The notes below the pieces were generated by a model. That model saw nothing but the letters and a program-made list of their open reading frames with translations, had not been told where the DNA came from and made no database searches. DNA of 34,625 nucleotides, from the NCBI GenBank assembly GCA_900317935.1, contig ONIU01000024.1, forward strand, positions 1 through 34,625. The letters are read 5' to 3'. Source of the DNA: an uncultured bacterium (GTDB lineage: Bacteria; Muiribacteriota; Ozemobacteria; Ozemobacterales; Ozemobacteraceae). This document shows positions 15,572 through 24,884 of this stretch, piece after piece; position 1 is the stretch's first letter, and each line of letters begins with the position of its first letter. Position numbers and translations under genes: made by a program.

Positions 15572-16585
15572 ATGTCTGAATCACATGAAAATCTGTTGAA
15601 TCAATTCAGAACCGAAATGGATGCGGTTAAAACAACAGCAGATGTAGAAGCTCTTAGAGTCAAATATTTAGGCAAAAAGGGCGAAGTTACTGAATTATTA
15701 AAAGGTCTTGGCAAATTAAGTATTGAAGAAAAAAAAGCCAAAGGTGCTGCTATAAATCAAGTTAAGACAGCTATTCAAACTTCTATTGAAGAAAGAATGA
15801 AAGATTTGGCACTTAAAGAATTAGATGCCAAATTGAAAGCAGAAAAACCTGACCATTCAATGCCAGGAACTTATGCTAATTTAGGTTCATTACATCCAGT
15901 AACTCAGGTTGCAAATGAAGTAATCAGTATTTTCCAGGCAATGGGCTTTTTCTTGACAGAAGGCCCAGAAATAGAAGAAGAATACTACAATTTTGAAGCC
16001 TTAAATGTACCAGAACATCATCCTGCTAGAGAAATGCAAGACACTTTCTATCTTGAATCCGGGCAGCTTTTAAGAACCCAGACTTCTCCAATGCAGGTTA
16101 GAACAATGGAAAAAATAGAACCTCCTTTGAAGATGGTTGCTCTAGGTAAAGTATACCGTTGTGACTACGATATAACTCATAGCCCTATGTTCCATCAAAT
16201 GGAAGGCTTAGTTGTTGGTGAAAATATCAGTATGAGCGATCTTAAAGGCACTTTGATTTCTTTCGTAAAAGAAATGTTTGGCAAAAGAGCCTACAGATTC
16301 AGAACAAGTTATTTCCCATTTACAGAACCTTCTGCTGAAATGGATATACAGTGTATTTTCTGTGAAGGCAAGGGTTGCAAAGTTTGCAAAGGAACCGGCT
16401 GGATGGAAATCTTAGGCTGTGGAATGGTTAATCCAAAAGTTTTTGAAGCAGTAAAATATGATACAGAAAAATATACTGGTTTTGCCTTTGGAATGGGTAT
16501 TGAACGCATAGCTATGCTTCGTTATGGCATTAACGACATCAGATTGCTGTTCAATTCAGACACAAGATTCTTGAAACAATTCTGA
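15572..16585 (+). CDS. pheS: Phenylalanine-tRNA ligase alpha subunit
   Basis: 337 aa. The start at 15572 follows AAGGAG (15561-15566); an in-frame GTG six bases earlier overlaps the ribosome-binding site and is rejected. An N-terminal coiled coil (about 1-90) for tRNA binding is followed by the class II catalytic core with motif 2 (FHQMEGLVVG), motif 3 (GFAFGMGIERIAMLRYG) and substrate-pocket residues. C261-x2-C264 and C269-x2-C272 form a small cysteine cluster inside the core, seen in some PheS lineages, possibly binding zinc. It charges tRNA-Phe with phenylalanine as an alpha2-beta2 enzyme with PheT, whose gene follows after 11 bases. Confidence 0.96.
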   Translation: MSESHENLLNQFRTEMDAVKTTADVEALRVKYLGKKGEVTELLKGLGKLSIEEKKAKGAAINQVKTAIQTSIEERMKDLALKELDAKLKAEKPDHSMPGTYANLGSLHPVTQVANEVISIFQAMGFFLTEGPEIEEEYYNFEALNVPEHHPAREMQDTFYLESGQLLRTQTSPMQVRTMEKIEPPLKMVALGKVYRCDYDITHSPMFHQMEGLVVGENISMSDLKGTLISFVKEMFGKRAYRFRTSYFPFTEPSAEMDIQCIFCEGKGCKVCKGTGWMEILGCGMVNPKVFEAVKYDTEKYTGFAFGMGIERIAMLRYGINDIRLLFNSDTRFLKQF

Positions 16586-16596
16586 GGTGAAACGAA

Positions 16597-18975
16597 ATGA
16601 AAGTATTATTAAGCTGGTTAAAAGACTATATTGATATAAACGAAACTCCTGATAAAATTGCTGAAGCCTTGACAATGACCGGTTTGGAAGTTGAAGAAAT
16701 AATACAGCCCGGAAAAAACATTAAAGGCGTTGTAGTAGGCAAAGTTCTAACAAAAGAAGCCCACCCAAATTCAGATCATCTTTCTCTTTGCTCTGTAGAT
16801 GTTGGAAAAGGCGAACCATTACAGATAGTCTGCGGTGCTCAGAATCATAAAGCTGGTGACGTAGTTCCTGTTGCAATGTTAGGTGCAAAACTTCCGTCAG
16901 GATTTGAAATTACTGAAGCTAAAATCAGAGGCATTGACTCTTATGGAATGATGTGTAGCAAAAGAGAACTTGGCCTTTCAGAAGACCATAGCGGTCTTTA
17001 CATTTTGCCGCCAGATTTGCCCTTAGGTGAAGATATAGTAAAAGCTCTTAAACTCGACGAAGTTATCTTTGAAGTAAGCATTACAGCAAACCGTGGAGAT
17101 GCCCTTTCTCACTTAGGCATTGCAAGAGAACTTTCTGCAATATTTAATCTTCCGTTAAAACGGGACCCACTAGGCGATGATTCTGGCGAAGGCAATATTA
17201 ATGACTACATTAAAATAGATATTAACAACAATGATCTTTGTCCAAGATATGGCGCTCGACTCGTTAAAAACGTTAAAGTCGGTCCATCTCCAGATTGGAT
17301 GAAAGAACGCCTTGAAAACATAGGCATTCGTTCAATCAACAACATCGTAGATATTACTAACTATATTATGCTTGATATTGGTCATCCGATGCACGCTTTC
17401 GATTATGATAAACTTGCTGGCAAGCATATAATCGTTAGAAATGCCAAAGCAGGCGAAAAGATGATGACTCTTGATAACACAGAAAGAGCATTAGAAGAAA
17501 ATATGCTTGTAGTAGCAGATGAAGAAAAAGCTGCTGCTATAGCTGGTGTAATGGGCGGTCTTGATACTTCTGTTACAGAATCTACTACTAATGTTCTTTT
17601 TGAAGCAGCTTCTTTCGATACAGTTACTGTTAGAAAGACATCTAAGAAACTTGCTTTGCAGTCTGATTCTTCTTACCGTTTTGAAAGAGGAACCAATATA
17701 GATAACGTTCCGATAGCTTTGAATGCTGCAGCTAAGTTTGCAAAAGAATTGGCTGCTGGTGAACCAGTAAGAGGTATCTGCGACGTTTACCCCAAACCAG
17801 AAATACTGAAACAGATTAAAGTTCGCACTAAACGTCTGAATAAGCTTGTTGGAATAAATCTTACAACTGCTCAGATAGAAACCTACCTCCTCCGCTTTAA
17901 GTTTGAAACCAGACGTGAAGGCGAAGACGTAATAGTAAGTGTTCCACCATATAGACACGATATTACTCAGGAAGTAGACCTTATAGAAGAAGTTGCCAGA
18001 CTTTACGGTTATAACAACATTCCAGAAACCTTACCGGCAGTTGCTTCTAATTTACAACTTCCGACAGCATTACAGAAACTTGAAAAACGATTGAAAGACC
18101 ATCTCGTTTCAAATGGTTTCAGCGAACTAATTACTTATAGCTTTATTCCTGCTAATCTTAACAATTGTTTCCATGAAAAGAAGCCTTTAATACTTAAAAA
18201 TGCTCTTTCAGAAGAAATGAAAGCAATGAGAACAAGCCTCAAATGGAATATGTTCGATGCTATTAGAAGAAATGTACTAAACGACGAATACAATCTTAAA
18301 TTCTTCGAAATAGGGAAAGTTTTCCACGCATCAGCTGCTGGTCTTAGCGAAGAACATACCAGACTAAGCATAGGTTTCTGCGGTTCTCAAAATCCTTTGG
18401 ATTGGCACGATAGCAAAAAAGAATTTGATATCTTTACAGTAAAAGGTTTTGTTCAGACAATTGCTGATATCTGTAAAGCAAAAATCAGATTTGCACCTGG
18501 GTCTAACTCAATATTCCATCCAACTATTCAGATGGATATTCTTCTTGGAAAAACTCCTATAGGTTCTTTCGGTCAGATTCACCCAAATCTGCTCGACAAT
18601 AAGAAGCTTCCAAAGACTATATTTATTGCTGAAATAGACTTAGATAAGCTCTCTGAAGCAATAGAAACAGCTCCCAGAATGAAACCTATTCCTGAAATAC
18701 CTGCAATAAGAAGAGACTTGGCTCTGTTAGCTCCAGTAACAGTTGCTCATAGAGACATACAGAAAATTCTTGTTGCTGAAGGTGGTGCTTTACTTGAAGA
18801 TTGTCATTTGTTTGACGTTTATCAGGGAAAAGGCATAGAAGAAGGTCATCGTTCTTTAGCTTATTCATTAAGTTTCAGAGATCCGAAGAAGACTCTTACC
18901 GACAATGAAATTCAGCCTCTAGTAGACAAGATGGTAGCAAAACTAGACAAAACCTATCAGATAAAACTGAGATAA
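16597..18975 (+). CDS. pheT: Phenylalanine-tRNA ligase beta subunit
   Basis: 792 aa, full bacterial length. Domains in order: EMAP-type tRNA-binding fold (about 40-150, VVGKVLTKEAHPNSDHL), B3/B4 editing domain (about 200-380), B5 DNA-binding-like domain (about 400-475), inactive synthetase-like core, and C-terminal FDX-ACB anticodon-binding domain (about 700-792, starting near PAIRRDLALLAP). The beta subunit edits mischarged Tyr-tRNA-Phe and holds the tRNA. GAGGTGA lies just before the ATG. It is co-transcribed with pheS and closed by a strong terminator. No T-box is visible upstream of the pair. Confidence 0.97.
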   Translation: MKVLLSWLKDYIDINETPDKIAEALTMTGLEVEEIIQPGKNIKGVVVGKVLTKEAHPNSDHLSLCSVDVGKGEPLQIVCGAQNHKAGDVVPVAMLGAKLPSGFEITEAKIRGIDSYGMMCSKRELGLSEDHSGLYILPPDLPLGEDIVKALKLDEVIFEVSITANRGDALSHLGIARELSAIFNLPLKRDPLGDDSGEGNINDYIKIDINNNDLCPRYGARLVKNVKVGPSPDWMKERLENIGIRSINNIVDITNYIMLDIGHPMHAFDYDKLAGKHIIVRNAKAGEKMMTLDNTERALEENMLVVADEEKAAAIAGVMGGLDTSVTESTTNVLFEAASFDTVTVRKTSKKLALQSDSSYRFERGTNIDNVPIALNAAAKFAKELAAGEPVRGICDVYPKPEILKQIKVRTKRLNKLVGINLTTAQIETYLLRFKFETRREGEDVIVSVPPYRHDITQEVDLIEEVARLYGYNNIPETLPAVASNLQLPTALQKLEKRLKDHLVSNGFSELITYSFIPANLNNCFHEKKPLILKNALSEEMKAMRTSLKWNMFDAIRRNVLNDEYNLKFFEIGKVFHASAAGLSEEHTRLSIGFCGSQNPLDWHDSKKEFDIFTVKGFVQTIADICKAKIRFAPGSNSIFHPTIQMDILLGKTPIGSFGQIHPNLLDNKKLPKTIFIAEIDLDKLSEAIETAPRMKPIPEIPAIRRDLALLAPVTVAHRDIQKILVAEGGALLEDCHLFDVYQGKGIEEGHRSLAYSLSFRDPKKTLTDNEIQPLVDKMVAKLDKTYQIKLR

Positions 18976-18983
18976 AAAAGAAT

Positions 18984-19016
18984 AAAAAAACGCTTGGGCT
19001 TTCCAAGCGTTTTTTT
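18984..19016 (+). terminator. Rho-independent terminator of pheST
   Basis: AAAAAAACGCTTGG (18984-18997), loop GCTTT, CCAAGCGTTTTTTT (19003-19016). The stem core GCTTGG/CCAAGC is shared with the dnaJ and gdhA terminators. Confidence 0.95.
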
Positions 19017-19121
19017 ATTCTTGACTCAGAGCCTATTATTAGCTAAATTAATAATGTCTTGCAAGGTAGTATTAAAGATTAAAAATTATTATAAAACATT
19101 TAAAATGTCTTTCGAAAAAGT

Positions 19122-19448
19122 ATGATAGAACTCTATGGAATAATATCAAACATAGATAACGCGGAAATAATAACAATGCTGAGTATTATTTTGCTCTGCG
19201 TTGCTTATGTCGCCCATATTTGGAAACTTGCGGGATTGACAGGCAGAAGATTCGATACCTGGGAATGGATTCAGGTTTATTTTTTCGGCACCATTATTTT
19301 CTTGTGTTCTGTTTGCTCTTTTGCGAAACTTGTTTATCCAGATAATGCTGATAGACTTCTTCAATTACTCTATCTTGAAGACACATTATTATATATAACA
19401 AAACAATACCAAACCTTATTATTAAAAATTATTCGAGCAATGATTTGA
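19122..19448 (+). CDS. Small hypothetical membrane protein, two helices
   Basis: 108 aa with two hydrophobic helices (about 15-36, ITMLSIILLCVAYVAHIW; about 50-70, VYFFGTIIFLCSVCSFAKL) joined by a basic loop (GRRF), so an inner-membrane hairpin is likely. The C-terminal third is Leu-rich and may be amphipathic. The ribosome-binding site is weak (GAAAAAG). A possible promoter, TTGACT (19021-19026), 17 bases, TAAATT (19044-19049), lies upstream. No family recognised. The open frame, hydrophobic pattern and own gap support a real gene, with some doubt. Confidence 0.5.
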   Translation: MIELYGIISNIDNAEIITMLSIILLCVAYVAHIWKLAGLTGRRFDTWEWIQVYFFGTIIFLCSVCSFAKLVYPDNADRLLQLLYLEDTLLYITKQYQTLLLKIIRAMI

Positions 19449-19521
19449 CATTTTATTTGTCTTAATTAACTTTGTACGGTATTATTTACCAAATATATTT
19501 TATTATGGAGTGATGAAAATA

Positions 19522-20964
19522 ATGGATTTTCTAGCTGTTATATTACCCATAGTGTTAATCGCTATTATGATAGGTGTAGCCTATCTTCTCTCTGAAAACA
19601 AAAAAGCCGTTAGTTGGCCTTTAATCGGAAAAGGTATAGGTCTACAGCTTGTTTTTGCTTTAATAGTTTTGAAAACTAAAGCAGGTAATGCATTTTTCCA
19701 ACAGCTTAGCGATGTAGTAAAAGCTTTATTGAATTATACTAGCGAAGGTGCAAAGTTTGTATTTGGTACATTAGCAGATCCCGCTAATTGTTCTTTAGGT
19801 TATATCTTCTGTTTTAATGTTTTACCAACTATTATATTCTTCTCGTCTTTTATGGCAATTCTCTATCATTTAGGGATAATGCAAAAAGTTATTTATGTTA
19901 TAGCATGGGTTATGCAGAGAACATTAAAAACATCTGGAGCTGAATCTTTAAGTGCATCTGCCAATATATTTGTTGGTCAGACAGAAGCTCCTCTTGTTGT
20001 TAAGCCATACATTGAAAAAATGACCCGTTCTGAAATCATGTGCGTCATGACTGGCGGTATGGCAACTGTTGCTGGTGGTGTTATGGCTTCTTATGTCGGA
20101 ATGCTTGATGGAAAAATAGATAATATCGCAGGACATTTGATGGCTGCTTCAGTTATGGCTGCTCCTGCTGGTATGGTATTTTCTAAGATATTAGTTCCGG
20201 AAACAGAAGTTCCAGAAACTTCCGGCAAAATGGAATTCAAATCTGAAAGCATAGACTCAAGCGTAATTGATGCTTGTTCTAGAGGTTGTTCTGAAGGTAT
20301 GGGCCTTGCAATCAATGTTGCAGCTATGCTTATTGGTTTTACAGCAATGATAGCATTGGTAAATGATTGTTGGGGTTGGTTCTGTAATCTTTTTGGTTGG
20401 ACATCAATTAACTCATTGCAAAATCTACTTGGGACACTATTATACCCTGTTACTTATTTATTAGGCATATGTCCAGAAGATCGTGTTGCCGCAGGTGGAT
20501 TAATTGGACAAAAGACTATACTTAATGAATTTGTTGCATATTCTCAATTGGCTGATTATGCAAATGGTAAAGTACATGTTAATCCAAAAGATTTAACTAC
20601 TCCTGTTGTTCTTTTGGCTCCAAAAACTAAAGTTATTTTAAGTTATGTTCTTTGTGGTTTTGCAAACTTCAGTTCTATCGGTATTCAGATAGCTGGTATT
20701 GGTGGACTTGCACCAAAGAGAAGAAGTGAAATTGCAAACTTAGCAATTAAAGCTCTATTGGCTGCTACATTTACTTCATTCTTTACAGCAAGTATAGCAA
20801 GTATGTTATATACAGAACCTCAAGCAGGAAAAGAAAATGTTAAAACTGTTTCTGCTATTGAACAACCTGTAACTCCTGCTCCTGCACCAGTAACACCGGC
20901 TCCAGTAGAAGCCCCTGCACCTGCCCCAGTTCCAGCTCCGGCAGAAGCTCCAGCTTCTAACTAA
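19522..20964 (+). CDS. Concentrative nucleoside transporter (NupC/CNT family) with Pro/Ala tail
   Basis: 480 aa. The start at 19522 is taken because GGAG (19507-19510) is correctly spaced from it; the ATG at 19513 is too close. The family signatures are present: FVGQTEAPLVVKPYI (about 150), AGGVMASYVG, GQKTILNEFVAY and LCGFANFSSIGIQIAGIGGLAP, across about nine to ten membrane segments. These transporters import nucleosides with a sodium or proton gradient. The usual protein ends near residue 420. Here a further tail of about 35 residues is almost wholly Pro, Ala, Val and Glu (VTPAPAPVTPAP and similar). The gene stands alone and ends at a terminator. Confidence 0.93.
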   Translation: MDFLAVILPIVLIAIMIGVAYLLSENKKAVSWPLIGKGIGLQLVFALIVLKTKAGNAFFQQLSDVVKALLNYTSEGAKFVFGTLADPANCSLGYIFCFNVLPTIIFFSSFMAILYHLGIMQKVIYVIAWVMQRTLKTSGAESLSASANIFVGQTEAPLVVKPYIEKMTRSEIMCVMTGGMATVAGGVMASYVGMLDGKIDNIAGHLMAASVMAAPAGMVFSKILVPETEVPETSGKMEFKSESIDSSVIDACSRGCSEGMGLAINVAAMLIGFTAMIALVNDCWGWFCNLFGWTSINSLQNLLGTLLYPVTYLLGICPEDRVAAGGLIGQKTILNEFVAYSQLADYANGKVHVNPKDLTTPVVLLAPKTKVILSYVLCGFANFSSIGIQIAGIGGLAPKRRSEIANLAIKALLAATFTSFFTASIASMLYTEPQAGKENVKTVSAIEQPVTPAPAPVTPAPVEAPAPAPVPAPAEAPASN

Positions 20965-21005
20965 AACTTTGAGAAAAGACTTTTCAAACTAACTTAGTTA
21001 CTCCC

Positions 21006-21045
21006 CTTCCCCAATATTTTAAAAATGTTGGGGAAGATTTTTTTT
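21006..21045 (+). terminator. Rho-independent terminator of the nucleoside transporter gene
   Basis: CTTCCCCAATATTT pairs with AAATGTTGGGGAAG (one T-G wobble) and is followed by a run of eight Ts. Confidence 0.92.
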
Positions 21046-21101
21046 AGCTTTAAATTGTGGTATTATACAAGCGTTAAATAATAAATAGGAGATATTTTCA
21101 A

Positions 21102-22187
21102 ATGAAAATAGGTTTAGCAGGATTGCCAATGTCAGGCAAGACAAGCATTTTCAATATGGCTACCAGAGCACAGGCTCAAACAAGAGATTACCTTGTTCAG
21201 TCTGATGAAATAAACAATGGTGTTGTAAAAGTTCCAGATGACAGACTAGATTTTTTGGCTACTATTTATAAACCCAAGAAAACTACTTATGCCACAGTAG
21301 AATTTACTGATATTCCTGGTATAAGCAGTTCTGACCAAAAGTCAGCCAGTAAAACACTCGCAAATATTAGAACCTGTGAAGCAATTATGCTTGTAGTAAG
21401 ACTTTTCGGCGGTGATGCTGTTCCTCACATTCATAACAAAGTAGACCCAGTTGCAGACCTGGAAGAAATCTGCCTTGAATTCATATTCAGCGATTTAGAA
21501 ATGGTTACAAACAAAATAGAACGCTTGAATAAAGAAATGAAAGGCACCAAAAAGCCAGAACAGATCAAAGAACTGGAATTAATGGAATCTCTAAAGAAAA
21601 CTTTGGAAGACAACCATTTTATCTCAGAAGTTCCAATGACAGAAGAACAAGCTCACAGTTTAAGTGGTTATAGATTTTTAACCCAAAAACCCATGTTATT
21701 AGTAGGCAACTGCTCTGACGACCAATATAAGAACGAAAACGACCCCACAGTTGCTGCTTTCAAGAAAGCTTGCGCAGAACATAACTGGAGTCCGATTCTT
21801 ATTTCTGCTGCTACAGAAATGGAAATATCTACCCTTTCTCCAGAAGAAGAAGAAATGTTCTTAGCAGAATACGGCATTACGGAATCCGGCCGCAACAGAC
21901 TTATACAAGAAGCCTATAGGCTTCTCAACTATATAAGCTTTTTAACATACGGGCCAGATGAAGTCAGAGCCTGGACAATAACAAAGGGTACAAAAGCCCA
22001 GAAGGCCGCCGGTAAAATCCACTCCGACATAGAAAGAGGCTTCATTAGAGCAGAAGTTATTCCATTTACCGTTTTTAAGGAAAAAGGAAGCGTCGCTAAC
22101 GTAAAAGCAGCCGGTCTAGCTCGTCTTGAAGGCAAAGAATATGCTGTAGAAGATGGAGATATGATTGAATTCAGGTTCAATGTGTGA
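21102..22187 (+). CDS. Divergent YchF/OLA1-type GTPase (ATPase)
   Basis: 361 aa, close to YchF length (363). The C-terminal TGS half is very well conserved (FLTYGPDEVRAWTITKGTKA, AAGKIHSDIERGFIRAEVIPF, VEDGDMIEFRFNV). The G domain departs from the family. The P-loop reads GLPMSGKTS instead of GLPNVGKST. The switch I stretch PFCTIEPN is replaced by RDYLVQSDEI. The G3 DIPG lacks the usual glycine-rich KGEGLGN that follows. The NVxE specificity motif is GNCSDD. YchF proteins hydrolyse ATP or GTP and act on ribosomes and stress responses. GGAGA at about 21086 precedes the ATG. The last four bases overlap the phosphatase start, suggesting coupled translation. Confidence 0.85.
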   Translation: MKIGLAGLPMSGKTSIFNMATRAQAQTRDYLVQSDEINNGVVKVPDDRLDFLATIYKPKKTTYATVEFTDIPGISSSDQKSASKTLANIRTCEAIMLVVRLFGGDAVPHIHNKVDPVADLEEICLEFIFSDLEMVTNKIERLNKEMKGTKKPEQIKELELMESLKKTLEDNHFISEVPMTEEQAHSLSGYRFLTQKPMLLVGNCSDDQYKNENDPTVAAFKKACAEHNWSPILISAATEMEISTLSPEEEEMFLAEYGITESGRNRLIQEAYRLLNYISFLTYGPDEVRAWTITKGTKAQKAAGKIHSDIERGFIRAEVIPFTVFKEKGSVANVKAAGLARLEGKEYAVEDGDMIEFRFNV

Positions 22188-24847
22188 GTCTTAAAGAGCA
22201 ACTTCAAAAAGGATTACTAGCTGTTTTAGCTGTAATAATCATTTTCATAATAATGACATCAAAGTCTTATATAGACCTTGATGCTTTTGTTATGGAAAAA
22301 CTGCCACAAAATATTGAGCTTGCCCGTCAATATGAAAGAATTGCCAATTACTGGCATTTAATAGCCCAGCAAGCTCAAAATCTTGTTAAAGACTCATATA
22401 AAACCGTTGACTATAAGCCTTGGGAAGAAAAGATAGAAAAGGCTTTGGAGATTATTTCTAAGGCAAATCTCGATAAGGTCCACAAAGATAAAGCAAATGA
22501 TCTTAGGCATGAATATTCCCACTACACCAAAAGTTTTGCTTCTTTAGAAAGACTGATAATAAACAGGAACAACATACACAATCAGAACACAGCAAAACGT
22601 AGTGCCGCTGTCAAAAGTGTTAGAACCGAAATCGAAGTTCTAACGAAAAACTTCAAAGAAATGATAACAGATTTACAAAAATCTGTTAAAAGTTCTGATT
22701 TTCAGGCTTCCTTAAGTGGGACTTCCCTATTGTTAGACAAGATTAAGCGAATAGAAAGCGATTTAATAATATCTCAAAAAGAAATAACTCTGTATTTAAA
22801 CCCAAATCAATCTAATCCAAATGCAGTTAAGAATTCAAGAAAAACTTCCAGTAGTCGCGTAGAACAGCGTCTTAGAGCTATTTTATATTTAATAGAACGG
22901 TCAAAAAAAGAAATTCAAAATTCTGTCCAAAAAAGAGTGCTCACAAAGATAGGAACCAGTGTTAAAAGCTTTTCTAATTCCTTTAATAATCTTAGAAATA
23001 TAATAGAAGCATCTGACAGCGATGTATTAGAACTTGATGACCAGATTATTCAAGTTTTTTCAAACATGGAAGACATTGAACAATTAGGCATAGACATTGC
23101 ATCAAAGGAAGCAGAATATTTTTGGGAAAGAATAGAAGCTGTCTCTGCTGAGCAGATAGAGTTGGGGCACAATACTTATAAGCTAATAGGAGTATTCTTA
23201 GCATTAGTATTTTTTGGCGGATTATTCTTAATTATTCAGATGCCCAAAGCCATAGCAGCGCCATTAAAGAATCTCAGTGAGCAAATATCTAATTTTAACC
23301 TTGATTCCAAAGCAATAGATTTACCCAAATCAAATATTACAGAAATAGACAATCTTAATAGTGATTTTGCCAAAATGGCAAAAACTCTGAATACTCAAGG
23401 CGAAATTAACAGTGCAAATCTAGATTATATCAGAGCACTTCCAAGTATTATCAATAAGCTTCACGGAACTGTTCAAACATGGAATCAGGATGAACAAAAA
23501 GAAGAAGCTGTAATAGCCATATTACAAAACTTAATGAATAATTGTCCTAAAATTGATATGGCGAAAGTTATGGTATTCGCAAAAAAGCCTAAGGATTCTG
23601 ATGAACACCAAAATCCCAACGAACCGGATGAATATTTTTACAGACTTGGCGACCCAGTATTCAGTGAATCTTTTAAGGGTAGTGAAGAGTATAAAGAGTA
23701 TTGCGAATCTACTGGCTACAAAGGACCAGGTTCACCAGAAATACTACCTAAGGATGAAGGTCTTAGCGGTTGGTATTATGAAAACAATGAAGCAACTTCA
23801 CCCAATATTTCAAGCCTGCAAAATAAATTTTTTCAAGCAGAATATTCTCCCCAAAAAATTTGCGACAATCCTATACTTAATAACAGAAAATACGAACTAG
23901 GATTAAACGGTAGTTTGAAAGTTGAACTATTAAAAGTTCCGGGAAGAGAAGATGAACAAGCTATAAAAGATTATGGACTGCTTTTCGTATATTTCCAAAA
24001 TCCAGATATAAAACTCTCCTGGCAGGAAATCTTTTTTATTCAGATTATTGCAGGGCATATAGCTTTTATAATAGAAACAGCCTCGCTTTTAAAAGATCAT
24101 GATGAAAAGAAACTTATGGACGACCAGTTGATGGTTGCTCAGGAAATTCAAGAAAACCTGCTTCCTAAGCGAGTTCCCAAGATTAGCGGTTTAAAAATAT
24201 GCAAAGCGTGGAAACCCGCAGCAGAAGTAGGTGGTGACTATTATGATTTCTTTAAATTAGGAAAAAACAAAATAGGTGTAGTAATAGCAGATGCTTCTGG
24301 GAAAAATGTTACTGGTGCAATGCTTATGACCGTTTTTAAAACAACCCTGTCGACTATGAACTTATCAGAAATGTCTGCAGATGAAGTATTGTTTAAAGCC
24401 AATAATATTATTTCAGGCAACATCACCAGTGATAAATTTATAACTGCTATGTACATAATCATCAACGCAGAAACAGGAGAAGTTGAACTTTCCAGTGCGG
24501 GCCATAATCCTGCTTTTATTGCGTCAAACTATGGCAGAGACTTTTCTTTATCTATTAAAAACAGTAAAGGCTTGCCCCTAGGCATTATGGAAGACTATAA
24601 ATACGAAGCAATCAGTTTCAAATTGAAAAAGAAAGATATGCTGGTTATGTATACTGATGGAGTTACAGAATCAAGAAACTTAAACGAAGAAGAATTTGGA
24701 GAAAGCGGTCTAAAGAAGTTTTTACAAAAACCTAGAAGCGCAAAAGGTGACCCCGCAAATACACTAGTTAATTCTGTGTTGAAAGATTTTTCTGAAGGCA
24801 CAAAACAACACGACGACATTACTGTTATAACAATAGAACTAAGTTAA
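22184..24847 (+). CDS. Membrane-bound SpoIIE/RsbU-type PP2C serine phosphatase with HAMP
   Basis: 887 aa from a GTG that overlaps the previous stop (GTGA). TM1 is at about 9-27. A long helical periplasmic sensor (about 28-330) follows, then TM2 (about 334-353), a HAMP segment (about 354-405), a divergent GAF-like region (about 430-635) and a PP2C phosphatase domain (about 645-887). The metal-binding Asp motifs are intact: EVGGDYYDFF, IADASGKNVTGA, SSAGHNPAF, MYTDGVTESRN and HDDITVI. Such enzymes dephosphorylate a STAS-domain anti-sigma antagonist. A STAS protein is encoded on the opposite strand at 26451-26801. The anti-sigma kinase is not in the window. Confidence 0.9.
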   Translation: MSLKEQLQKGLLAVLAVIIIFIIMTSKSYIDLDAFVMEKLPQNIELARQYERIANYWHLIAQQAQNLVKDSYKTVDYKPWEEKIEKALEIISKANLDKVHKDKANDLRHEYSHYTKSFASLERLIINRNNIHNQNTAKRSAAVKSVRTEIEVLTKNFKEMITDLQKSVKSSDFQASLSGTSLLLDKIKRIESDLIISQKEITLYLNPNQSNPNAVKNSRKTSSSRVEQRLRAILYLIERSKKEIQNSVQKRVLTKIGTSVKSFSNSFNNLRNIIEASDSDVLELDDQIIQVFSNMEDIEQLGIDIASKEAEYFWERIEAVSAEQIELGHNTYKLIGVFLALVFFGGLFLIIQMPKAIAAPLKNLSEQISNFNLDSKAIDLPKSNITEIDNLNSDFAKMAKTLNTQGEINSANLDYIRALPSIINKLHGTVQTWNQDEQKEEAVIAILQNLMNNCPKIDMAKVMVFAKKPKDSDEHQNPNEPDEYFYRLGDPVFSESFKGSEEYKEYCESTGYKGPGSPEILPKDEGLSGWYYENNEATSPNISSLQNKFFQAEYSPQKICDNPILNNRKYELGLNGSLKVELLKVPGREDEQAIKDYGLLFVYFQNPDIKLSWQEIFFIQIIAGHIAFIIETASLLKDHDEKKLMDDQLMVAQEIQENLLPKRVPKISGLKICKAWKPAAEVGGDYYDFFKLGKNKIGVVIADASGKNVTGAMLMTVFKTTLSTMNLSEMSADEVLFKANNIISGNITSDKFITAMYIIINAETGEVELSSAGHNPAFIASNYGRDFSLSIKNSKGLPLGIMEDYKYEAISFKLKKKDMLVMYTDGVTESRNLNEEEFGESGLKKFLQKPRSAKGDPANTLVNSVLKDFSEGTKQHDDITVITIELS

Positions 24848-24856
24848 TTACTTATT

Positions 24857-24878
24857 TCTCTTTTAAAATTAAAAGAGA
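24857..24878. terminator. Bidirectional terminator between convergent genes
   Basis: TCTCTTTTAA (24857-24866) and TTAAAAGAGA (24869-24878) are perfect inverted arms in the 37-base gap between two convergent operons. Confidence 0.7.
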
Positions 24879-24884
24879 CAACTT

